64,000 bases of DNA from Sphingomonas sp. PsM26 (GTDB taxonomy: Bacteria; Pseudomonadota; Alphaproteobacteria; Sphingomonadales; Sphingomonadaceae). A program made the translations under genes and the position numbers. Location: the NCBI GenBank assembly GCA_030433805.1, contig JARUXA010000011.1, forward strand, positions 1 through 64,000. Direction: 5' to 3'. This document shows positions 53,201-60,600 of the stretch, piece after piece. How positions within the stretch are numbered: the first letter of the stretch is position 1; each line of letters starts with the position of its first letter. The notes beneath the pieces are model-generated. The model saw nothing but the letters and a program-made list of their open reading frames with translations. It made no database searches and was not told the origin of the DNA.

Positions 53201-53648
53201 CATGTCGCGCGAGGGGACGTCGGTTTGGCAGGGTAGCTTTTCCCCGCCAGCAGGAACGGCCCAAGCGGTTCCGTTCAATCTCACGCTGTCGCAGATCCCG
53301 CCGGTCGGTCGCTTCATCTACGAGTTTACGATCCAGGTGAACACAAACGCCGGCCAGCGCACTACGACGACCATGAACGGGCGCCCCGCCTATCTGGATT
53401 ATGTTCAGGACGGCGGCGGCCTGACCGTGGTCGCGATTGACAACCAGGGAAACCAGTATCGCCCGGTAGCTAACGGATCGACTGCTGTCCGCGCCGCAAC
53501 GGACTTCGTCCCATCGTTCAACGCATCGGTGCGGAATGGAAACTACGACACCGGTTGGATCAACAACGGCGACTATTACTCCCGCCAGATCGCCGCAACC
53601 TACACCGTCACCCTCATCAACCTCAAGGTGACCTGGGTCGCCATCTAG
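50283..53648 (+). CDS. tail tip/host-specificity protein with duplicated domain
   Basis: 1121 residues. Two homologous ~100-residue domains occur at about 15-115 and 303-404 (GITDYSRR...GFFKDFDIDLS; GITDYSRK...GFFKDFSIEVS). Between them lies a carbohydrate-binding-like module (~158-210, AWSARATYASGARVILPQAH) resembling CBM5/12. Residues ~440-680 are an Ala/Ser-rich coiled stalk. A jelly-roll-like segment (~690-870) and a C-terminal beta region end the protein. It overlaps the tape measure stop (ATGA) and occupies the tail tip position. Confidence 0.75.
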   Translation: MKVLTDNGERFDLGTTETTPTVGITDYSRRVTDDYGVTTVVERGFSRRMSVRLGVPTDLVDGVQRRLATLRATAATWVADAELACLSIKGFFKDFDIDLSTPSLSYCTLTVEGLLETEPLIDVGGDPSPGGQPSTLQLLHPAVISDATLVSSNVAETEYPAWSARATYASGARVILPQAHRVFESAIAGNLGNDPAAQSGKWIDIGPTNRWAMFDQALGSATDRVGSVAVTVEAPSIQAVALLDVVGLTVRVQATGYDQIQTVVAGAITFLDLPAGITRVSVIIGGTDTVSVGTLLVGKIVGLGITEASPTAGITDYSRKDVDDFGAVTIVERAWAKRMSARALIDTSAIDAVFSRIAGVRATPALWIGQDGFDSLTIYGFFKDFSIEVSEKTSKLSLSIEGLSTAGKTRPFAGGNVDWPNVGDPDGTKPKDNADVTGENTSKDTKAVGGKPVEALLAQHDKALKDIDDLINSVEAIAGGQIEGADEAIAAAEAARDAAKASAAEAYQNALAAAKKVEDASGFATTASGAAQTATQKVTEAGQQAVNAKAQADIAVTKAGTATSASDSAAISERNANDSKVAAARSETLSASSEQSAAGSADASGRSAASASASEGNAGRSSQAAAQAVLDARAQNEAAVAQARIATDQAALATREASRAETNATLSARFGATGGNWLLNTAFTSTDAWNYQGNYPNGNPEAAFQTNAGPPEFHPVGENVLSMVQNAPKGGGTYIEWVSRRFPVAKGVTPFVQFFAFLNAHRANVTFVLVIEDANSRQLYVSDASPVAAKGGIGNTPDGYIRIGTQCVPVPEGATQAYVIFRKYDTNPGNADSYAWLWRPYVGEAREGQTFWNSFTPGSGIAQEVGLAQVDQLGRAFANADSALSQRIDSTDGEIGGLKASTKITQDSVVDLKSNEAAARIRLIATSPGGRATVDIFSSASGGAGVQIGGNVSIHGDLTIDGTFTPRKFNGSSMSREGTSVWQGSFSPPAGTAQAVPFNLTLSQIPPVGRFIYEFTIQVNTNAGQRTTTTMNGRPAYLDYVQDGGGLTVVAIDNQGNQYRPVANGSTAVRAATDFVPSFNASVRNGNYDTGWINNGDYYSRQIAATYTVTLINLKVTWVAI

Positions 53649-53652
53649 GAAT

Positions 53653-54219
53653 ATGGATCAGATGGAATATTGGATCGTCTACAATGTGGAGACCTTCGCC
53701 GAGGTATATCGCGGCTCTGGCGACCCAGGCTCCAGCGTCTATCAGCAGCTCCAGCCTGGCCTTGGCCTGATCGTCGTGCCGTTCGATGTCATCCAGGAAG
53801 GGGCGACGAACCTCGAGGCGCTTAAGGCCGCGGCCGCCGCCAACGTGGATCTGACCGCAGACCAGTTCTGCCTCCGCTTCCTGACGGCAGGCGAGACGCA
53901 GATGGCGCGCTACTTGCGCAAGGAAACAGAAGCGCGGGCCTGGGTGCTCGACCAGAGCACCCGTGTTCCCTTTCTGCAAGCCGAGGCGAAAGAACGCGGC
54001 ATCACCATCGAGGTTCTGGTGCCTGAAGTGATCGCCCGCGCCGACGAGTGGGAGACGATCGGCGCGCTCGTCGAGGGCAAGCGAATGGGGGCCAAGGACG
54101 CCCTCGCTCGTGCTGAAACGTTCGGGGATGTTGTCCGCCTGTTCAAGGTGGATTGGGCCGCGCTGATCGTGGAGGCGTTCACTCCGGCACCCGAAGAACC
54201 TGCCGTACCCACGGCCTGA
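53653..54219 (+). CDS. tail-associated hypothetical protein
   Basis: 188 residues following the tail tip gene. The N-terminal half is beta-rich (YWIVYNVETFAEVYRGSGDP) and the C-terminal half helical, ending in a Pro/Glu-rich tail. It resembles tail fibre accessory or chaperone proteins by position only. Confidence 0.55.
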   Translation: MDQMEYWIVYNVETFAEVYRGSGDPGSSVYQQLQPGLGLIVVPFDVIQEGATNLEALKAAAAANVDLTADQFCLRFLTAGETQMARYLRKETEARAWVLDQSTRVPFLQAEAKERGITIEVLVPEVIARADEWETIGALVEGKRMGAKDALARAETFGDVVRLFKVDWAALIVEAFTPAPEEPAVPTA

Positions 54220-54220
54220 T

Positions 54221-54520
54221 ATGTCGAGCCGCGAGCCTGCCCTCACTCGGATCAGCAACTGGGTCATCCAGTTGCTGATCTCGATCGATCAGTTCGCCTA
54301 CGTCCTGCTCGCTGCCCCCTACTACCTGATCTTCGGCGGCGTCTGCCCCTCAGCTGACGAGACGATCAGTTCCCGCGTCGGCCGCGCCGCCATGGCCGGC
54401 GCATGGTGGGGTAAACCCTGCGCTTGGGCAATCGACCATCTGTTTATGCTGCTCGGATCGAAGCCCGGCCACTGCGCCCGAGCGATCGAGACCGCCTTCC
54501 TGGGCATGGCCCCGAAATAA
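54221..54520 (+). CDS. small phage protein, partly hydrophobic
   Basis: 99 residues with hydrophobic patches (WVIQLLISIDQFAYVLLAAP, then AIDHLFMLLGSKPGHC). This type recurs just upstream of lysis genes in related prophages. Function unknown; possibly membrane-associated. Confidence 0.6.
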   Translation: MSSREPALTRISNWVIQLLISIDQFAYVLLAAPYYLIFGGVCPSADETISSRVGRAAMAGAWWGKPCAWAIDHLFMLLGSKPGHCARAIETAFLGMAPK

Positions 54521-54534
54521 CAGGAGCTACCGTG

Positions 54535-54795
54535 ATGTTGCTTACTGATGCGCTTCGCGGCGCAGCCATCGTTGCGTGGCTGATTTGCCTCGCCTGTCTC
54601 TCACCAGCTGTCGGGCGCATGTTTACCCGCCGCAGTCTGTACCTGGATCCAGTGTGGGGTATTGTATTCCTGCTGGCGCTCAACCGGCTTTCCTTTCTCT
54701 TCCGGATAAATGCAATTCTCTCCTTCACGACAGCGTTCATCCTGGCGCTGGTGATGGGGGCGGGCTCGATCTGGTATCAAAAGCATGACCGGTAA
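54535..54795 (+). CDS. small membrane protein of the lysis region
   Basis: 86 residues with about three hydrophobic helices (GAAIVAWLICLACLSPAVG; PVWGIVFLLALNRLSFLF; LSFTTAFILALVMGAGSIWY). GTG 54532 is an equally plausible start, with AGGAG ahead. It could be a pinholin-type protein. Confidence 0.55.
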   Translation: MLLTDALRGAAIVAWLICLACLSPAVGRMFTRRSLYLDPVWGIVFLLALNRLSFLFRINAILSFTTAFILALVMGAGSIWYQKHDR

Positions 54796-55222
54796 TCATG
54801 CGCCCGACTTGTTCGGGCTACCAATCGGCTGGGGTGCAATCTTCGGATTTATCAATGCACTCGGCATCGGGGCCGCAATTGTGGCGTGGATCAAGAATCG
54901 TGGGGGCTGGCGCAAGATCGACATCGATGCCGAAGAACGCATGCGCGCAGAGATGTGGAAAGACATTGAATCCCTGAAGCAGTCGAAAGACGCGCAATCG
55001 CGGCGCATGACGATCGCCGAAGCGCAGATCGCAGGCCAGACCATCCAGATTGGTCAACAGCGCTTCGTACTCACGTTGGTCATCGACGAGCTGGAACGGG
55101 TTTCGCCAGGTAACTCTGTTGCGCGTCAGGCCCGCGTCCTGCTCCGCGAGATCCTTCCCTCGGCGTTCACGAGCCCTGAGGAAATCGGCCACATGGCTGA
55201 GACCATGATGAAAGTGGACTGA
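54785..55222 (+). CDS. membrane-anchored coiled-coil protein of the lysis region
   Basis: 145 residues: one membrane helix (~15-36, AIFGFINALGIGAAIVAWI), then a helical coiled coil. The N-terminus overlaps the previous gene by 11 bases. It might be a lysis regulator or signal-arrest element. No family is recognised. Confidence 0.55.
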   Translation: MTGNHAPDLFGLPIGWGAIFGFINALGIGAAIVAWIKNRGGWRKIDIDAEERMRAEMWKDIESLKQSKDAQSRRMTIAEAQIAGQTIQIGQQRFVLTLVIDELERVSPGNSVARQARVLLREILPSAFTSPEEIGHMAETMMKVD

Positions 55223-55284
55223 CCGTCCCTTCGCACTGGCGCGGCCACGGCGCGCTCCCCTCTACAATCAAAGGATCCGAGATC

Positions 55285-55857
55285 ATGACGATCAACGGCA
55301 GCATCACCGCGCGCGTCGCCTGCGAGCTTGCGGGCACGGAGGGCATCGTCCCTGAGTGGTATCTTGACAGTGCAACCCCACCCGTGGGCACCTGGGGCAT
55401 CGGCGTTACCAATGCCTCGGGGCATCTGGTCGACCGCTACAAGGACAAGCCAGCGTCGATCGAGCGCGTCCTTCAGATCTTTATCTGGCTGCTGCGGACC
55501 AGCTACGGCCCCCAAGTGCTGGCAGCGTTCAAGGGCCGCGCCCTTACCGAAGCGCAGTTCGCCGCGGCGCTGTCTTTCCACTATAACACCGGCGCGATCG
55601 CAGGGACGGCATGGGTGTCGCTGTACCTCGCTGGCAAGGTCGCCGAGGCGCGCAAGTTCCTCGAGACGCACTACCTGAACGACGGCGACCTCAAACAACG
55701 CCGAATGGACGAAGCGGCCCTGTTCTTCGACGGCAAGTGGAAGCACCTCGACGGCCTCGTCAACGTCTACTCCGTCCGGAAGCCCAGCTACCTCCCCGGC
55801 AAGCCAATGCGGGTCGACGTCCGCGCCGACGTCGAACGCGCGCTGGCTGCGCAATGA
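55285..55857 (+). CDS. phage lysozyme (GH24 endolysin)
   Basis: 190 residues. The N-terminal active-site region ELAGTEGIVPEWYLDSATPP then GTWGIGVT matches the GH24 E-xxx-D-xxx-T pattern (Glu ~16-20, Asp ~28). A central helical domain (EAQFAAALSFHYNTGAI) and a C-terminal part for substrate follow. There is no signal peptide, so it needs a holin. It cuts peptidoglycan at the end of infection. Confidence 0.85.
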   Translation: MTINGSITARVACELAGTEGIVPEWYLDSATPPVGTWGIGVTNASGHLVDRYKDKPASIERVLQIFIWLLRTSYGPQVLAAFKGRALTEAQFAAALSFHYNTGAIAGTAWVSLYLAGKVAEARKFLETHYLNDGDLKQRRMDEAALFFDGKWKHLDGLVNVYSVRKPSYLPGKPMRVDVRADVERALAAQ

Positions 55858-56258
55858 GCGTCTTCTCGAACCGTCGCGTGTCGTGGACGTCGATCGCGAT
55901 CATCGTAGGCCTGCCGGTGCTCCTCGCCGTTCTGACGTGGCTAATCTGGATCCTGTCCGATCCGGTAAAGTGGTGCAGCGTTCGCGTTGCCGACACCAGG
56001 CTGGCGACCAGTTCGATCAACGACTGCACGTCAATCGAGATGGAACTGATCAAGTGGCTGGGTTGGATCGGGGTCGGGCTGCTGGCCGTCGTGGCGATCG
56101 CGTTTCTTGTCATCGTCACCCGCGATCTGAAAGCGGGAATCGATGCGCAGGGCTGGGGCTTCAAGATCCGGACCGGCGATGACGCTGCGCAGGCGGCCGA
56201 CGAGGTTGCAGGTGCTGCGGCGGACGCCGCTGCCGACATCAAGGGAGGTATGGCATGA
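55854..56258 (+). CDS. holin candidate (two membrane helices)
   Basis: 134 residues. Two hydrophobic helices (~13-35 and ~70-92) separated by a short loop with two cysteines, then an Ala-rich soluble tail. ATGA overlap with the lysozyme gene. Holin role is from context. Confidence 0.6.
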   Translation: MSVFSNRRVSWTSIAIIVGLPVLLAVLTWLIWILSDPVKWCSVRVADTRLATSSINDCTSIEMELIKWLGWIGVGLLAVVAIAFLVIVTRDLKAGIDAQGWGFKIRTGDDAAQAADEVAGAAADAAADIKGGMA

Positions 56259-56623
56259 CGCGGATCCGCGCATGGCTCGGGAAGAGCATCGCCGCCATCG
56301 TGTTCGTGCTCGGGATCATCGCCCTGATTACGACCGTCATATCGATCCGATCCTGCAGCACCATGCAGACCGCCAAGACCGAAGTGAAGCTCGCAACCGG
56401 ACAGACCGACGCCGCGATCAATAGCGGGGCCGATGCCGTCAACACCGTCGGCAATGCCGCGGCCACTGCAACCGAGATCCACCAGACAGCGAAAGAGGGA
56501 ACCGATGCGATTCAAGCCGCGCCTGCGGGCGATAGTAACGACGCCGCTGATCGGGCTGCTTGCCGGATGCGCATCTACCGTCATTCGACCAAGTGCATCA
56601 CCTTGCTCGGCCCTGCTCCCTGA
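56255..56623 (+). CDS. inner-membrane spanin candidate (Rz-like)
   Basis: 122 residues. One N-terminal membrane helix (~9-31, IAAIVFVLGIIALITTVISI) and an Ala/Thr-rich helical periplasmic part. A lipoprotein gene is nested in another frame at its 3' end, the classic Rz/Rz1 layout. It would bridge to the outer membrane at lysis. Confidence 0.65.
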   Translation: MTRIRAWLGKSIAAIVFVLGIIALITTVISIRSCSTMQTAKTEVKLATGQTDAAINSGADAVNTVGNAAATATEIHQTAKEGTDAIQAAPAGDSNDAADRAACRMRIYRHSTKCITLLGPAP

Positions 56624-56849
56624 CGCCTGGTCTGCCGGCGTCGCGCCCGCGCCGCTACCCGACAGCGCCAAGCTTGCCGATGGTCATGACGATGCCCGCC
56701 CTTGGCAAACCGGGTTCGTCGAGCAGACCGGCCAGCTCGAGATCGCGAACGACCGGTACACTGCGGCGACCGGCATCGTCAGCCGCTGCGAGGCGCGTGA
56801 TGCCGCAGCGGTCGCGAAGGCCCAACCCAAGATCCTCGGCATTTTTTAG
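56505..56849 (+). CDS. outer-membrane spanin lipoprotein (Rz1-like)
   Basis: 114 residues from ATG 56505. The lipobox LIGLLAGC is visible at ~16-23, followed by a Pro-rich segment. The first 119 bases overlap the Rz-like gene in a different frame. It is longer than lambda Rz1, and the C-terminal part (TGFVEQTGQLEIANDRYTAA) is helical. Confidence 0.7.
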   Translation: MRFKPRLRAIVTTPLIGLLAGCASTVIRPSASPCSALLPDAWSAGVAPAPLPDSAKLADGHDDARPWQTGFVEQTGQLEIANDRYTAATGIVSRCEARDAAAVAKAQPKILGIF

Positions 56850-56861
56850 GAGCCCCCCCAT

Positions 56862-57659
56862 ATGGCTGTTTCATCGGCGGCGGGGTCAACCCTCGCCATA
56901 GGCGTAACTGCGCCCGTCACAAATGACGTCGCGGGGTATTCCGCGCTGACCCTCACCGAAATTGGTAGCTTGGAAAAGATCGGCACGGTCGGGTCGACCT
57001 ACGGCAAGGTTGATTTTCAAGCATCTAAAGGTGCCAAACAGAAGCTCAAGGGATCTGCGGACTACGGTTCGTTGCAGCCGTCCCTTGCCTACGACGAACT
57101 CGATGCGGGGCAGGCAATCTTGCGTACCGCATCGGCCGACGAGACCAATCGGCTTTTCACGTTCGTCATTACCTACCCCACCGGTGCCAAACGGTACTTC
57201 CAAGGTCGAGTGTTTGGCTTTCCCGAGACTACGGACGGGGCCGATACCATCGTGATGGCCGCCCCTACGGTGGAGATCTGCACCAAGGTCATCAAATCGG
57301 AGCCGGTGTCGGTGTCGCCGACGCCAACCCCGACGCCGACGCCAACGCCAACGCCAACCCCGACGCCGACGCCAACCCCGACGCCGACGCCAACGCCAAC
57401 GCCAACCCCGACGCCAACCCTGACCGAGGACAACGTTCTTGCAGGGGAGACCACGCTCAAGGCGGGGAACGCGGTCTGGAAGGCGCATTTCCAAGCGCTT
57501 GAGGGCGGATTTGCCGCGCTAGCGGCGGCGGTAACGCCCGAGCCTGCACCGACCCAAGACAATACGCTGGCCGGAGACGCCACCCTGAAGGCCGGAAACC
57601 CGGCCTGGCAGGAAAGCTTCCAGCTGCACGACGCCCGTTTGACTTCACTAGGAGCCTGA
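56862..57659 (+). CDS. second tail tube protein with Pro-Thr linker and C-terminal repeats
   Basis: 265 residues. Residues 1-146 are a clear paralogue of the tail tube protein at 44016 (shared KQKLKGSADYGS, LRTAS-DETN, GAKRYF-GRVFG-PETTDGADT, MAAPT-EICTKV-K). Then comes a linker of 17 Pro-Thr pairs (~153-186) and two repeats of about 25 residues (TEDNVLAGETTLKAGNAVW; TQDNTLAGDATLKAGNPAW). The host tail would thus contain some subunits bearing a flexible arm, or this replaces the short form in part. AGGAG precedes the start. It sits directly before the tail spike gene, two bases away. Confidence 0.8.
   Translation: MAVSSAAGSTLAIGVTAPVTNDVAGYSALTLTEIGSLEKIGTVGSTYGKVDFQASKGAKQKLKGSADYGSLQPSLAYDELDAGQAILRTASADETNRLFTFVITYPTGAKRYFQGRVFGFPETTDGADTIVMAAPTVEICTKVIKSEPVSVSPTPTPTPTPTPTPTPTPTPTPTPTPTPTPTPTPTLTEDNVLAGETTLKAGNAVWKAHFQALEGGFAALAAAVTPEPAPTQDNTLAGDATLKAGNPAWQESFQLHDARLTSLGA
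57318..57419 (+). repeat. hexanucleotide-based (CCN-ACN)17 tandem repeat encoding Pro-Thr linker
   Basis: Seventeen 6-bp units; units 3-7 and 11-15 are an identical 30-bp block spaced 48 bp apart (57330-57359 and 57378-57407). Repeats of this type can change copy number by slippage without breaking frame. Confidence 0.85.
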
Positions 57660-57661
57660 AA

Positions 57662-60600
57662 ATGCAAGCAATTGACTATGTTAACGACTCGGTTCGAGCC
57701 GGGTTCGTCAAGCTGGAAGCCGGCTACGCGGAACTTGCTGCGCGTCCTGGCGTCCCGGTCATCAGTATCTCCGCGCCGGTGGAATTGCCGGAGGGGAACA
57801 GCGGAACGACGTCGTTCCCCTACGAGCTGGCGCTCGATCGTAAGAATACCACTGGTGCGGTCTCGTTCCGCTATTACGTCGAGGGCATCGGGTCCACTCC
57901 GGCAAGCCCGTCTGATTTCCCCGGCGGGGTCTTTCCAAGCGGCACCGGCGTCTTCGCTGCGAACCAGAGTAAGCAAAACCTTCCGATCCTTGTGCAGGGC
58001 GATGTCGACGTCGAAACCGCGGAAAATTTCAAACTCGTGGTTGTACCCACGCTCGAGCTCGCGTCTGCCGTCTCGTACGGTAAGATCCTCAATGACGACA
58101 GCGGGTCGACCCTAACCGTCACGAATCCGTCGATCGCTGCAAACCAGATGAACACGACCTACACTGCAACGTCAGGCAGCCGGTCGGACGGGGCGGCTGT
58201 GGTCGGCAAGTGGTATCGCGATGGCGTGGCGATGAGCCCGGCGGTGACCGGCTTAACCTACACCCGCGTCCCCTCGACCGACGACGGCTGCTACATCCAG
58301 TACGGCGAGACGCCGGATGGCTCGAGCGTTGCGTTGAGCAACGCGCTGCTGAGTGGTGCGGTCATTGCTGGGTACGTCACCAGCTTCGCAGGTGCAGACA
58401 ATACGCCGCTTGGTGGGTTCGAAAACTGGACGCGCGCGATCGGCGGGACCGACAGCGGTATGAAGCTTGTCGGCAACGATCTGGTCGTCGCCGAGAAGCA
58501 GTTCAACAACTTCTTCTCGCGTGAGGCGGGCTCGAACGACCTGGAATTCGGGTTTGTCCCGTGCACGCTGTCGCAGAATGGCGGCCGTGTCGCCAAGCGT
58601 ATGTACGCCCGTTGGACGGACGAGAAAAACTGCGTCTACCTGAACTTCGACTACAACAATTTCAGCGTCTACAAAGTTATCGCAGGGGTCACGACGGAGC
58701 TTAAGGGTTACACTGGCTTCACGTTCACCGATGGGGTCGAAGTTCGCATGCGGGTGCAGGGCGATTACCTCCGCCTCTTCTTCAACGGTGTCGAGATTTC
58801 GCAATCGGCAGCGATGAACAACGGCCTGGGCTTCGACATCAGCGGCGTGCCGGCATCGACCAAGGTTGCAATCTCAACGGCAGGATCGACGCAGGACGCA
58901 TGGTATCCCCAGGTGTTCGCCTACAGCGCATCGATCACCCCGATCGCGTCCAGCGGCTTCACGTCGTCGTCGACCTGGCAGAATGTCGACAACACTCCTG
59001 GCCGCATCCTGCTGACCGTTTCTGGTCTTATGCAGGGTACGGCCGCTAAGCCGCAGGTCATGATTATGTCTGCGACGGGTCAGGTCCTGTTCCCGTGGGC
59101 TGATGCGACCGTCAACGGCAAGGCATACAGCCTGACCACCGCAGAGCTGCCCGCGATTGCGGACGGCACGCGCATCACCTGCTGGACCCGCGATGGGACG
59201 AGCAAGCAGACCACAGCGACGTCGGTGTTCGACGTGCCGGTTCAGTGGCGTCCGATCACGATGGAGTTCGGTCTCAACACCAACTCCACCGCGTTCTTTC
59301 AGGCGACCTGCACGTTCGTCAATCTAGTCAAGCACATGGATGCTGGCCTCTCGGGGTCGTTCCCCAGCGGCGCGCAGCTTTTCCACGCCAAGGTTCACCC
59401 GGCGAGCTGCCAGCTTTCGGGTCCTCTGCTGGCACCGAACGCTGCGAGTGCTGCCGAGGTCGGCCTGGACGATGAAGGCTGGCCGTCGAAAGTCCCTGTC
59501 TCGAGTGGGTGGCCGGAGAACACGCGCTACGCATTACTGTTGAATGACGGCGGTCGCGGTTTTACCGATGACGCGGCCGGGATCTATGACGTGACGTTCA
59601 CGCCGGGGCTCGACTGGTATATCGACGGCGGCACCGGACACATCGCCCGCTCCAACTACAACCTCGCAGCAGGTACGGCGACCCTGACGCTCACTGCCGG
59701 CATCACCAAGCAGGTCGCGGCACGGTTCATCTTCACCGGCTTCAACGGCGTTGCCAACACCTTCCCACCCGCAGGCCAGCGTCTTTTCAAGGCGATGAAG
59801 CGTGGTGAGAACCCCGCGAGCGCATTCACTGCCAAGACGCTCAGCAGCTGGAAGGCTTTGACCTCTGCAGCAAAGACCGACGCTACGAAGCACAAGGGTT
59901 ACCTGCGCTTCATGACCAACAACGACGTGAATCGTAACGCTCGGGCTGGGCTGAAGTATTTGTACACGCGCAAAGCGGTTCATCCGAACCGTTTCGGTTA
60001 TGTCTCGACGACCGGCCCGATCGGTATCGAAGACATGCTCGATGCGTGCGTGCGCACCCGGACCAACCTGTATGCCAACGTCCCTGATACGGCCGACCCG
60101 TCGATGTCGCTGTTCTGGGCAACCTACCTTAATGCGAACATGCCGAGCACCATGAACGTTGCGACGGAGTATTCGAACGAGATCATGTTCAACTACTCGC
60201 CGAACTTCTCGCAGTCCTATGACGCGACGGATCGTGCGGTAGCGGCAGGGATCGGTCGGCGCGCCCAGCTCGGTCGCGATATCAAGTCGGTTGTCGCTCT
60301 GCCGTTCGCGAGCATCTTCGGGATGGACAACCCCCGCTGGCTGTTGATCGTCGGCGAGCAGGCGGCTGCTTACTCGGGCGGCGGTGCCAATGCCGGCGAT
60401 AACGGCTTGGCAGAGGTTCTCGATGAGGGTGATCTCTACAAGTACGTCAAGGGCGTCGCGGTCGCTTGCTATGTCGGCAACGGCTACAGTTACGGTGACG
60501 GCGGGTCAGCAAACGGCTTCATGTCCAAGGCGTCGCGCAACAAGGCGGGCATCGACGACGCTGGGTTCATCGACGACTACTTCGCAGCGCAGAAGCTGAT

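Noticed and set aside
57318-57419. Possible CRISPR-like or satellite array
   Set aside because: The repeat is 6-bp based, has no unique spacers and is in frame within a protein, so it is a coding tandem repeat.
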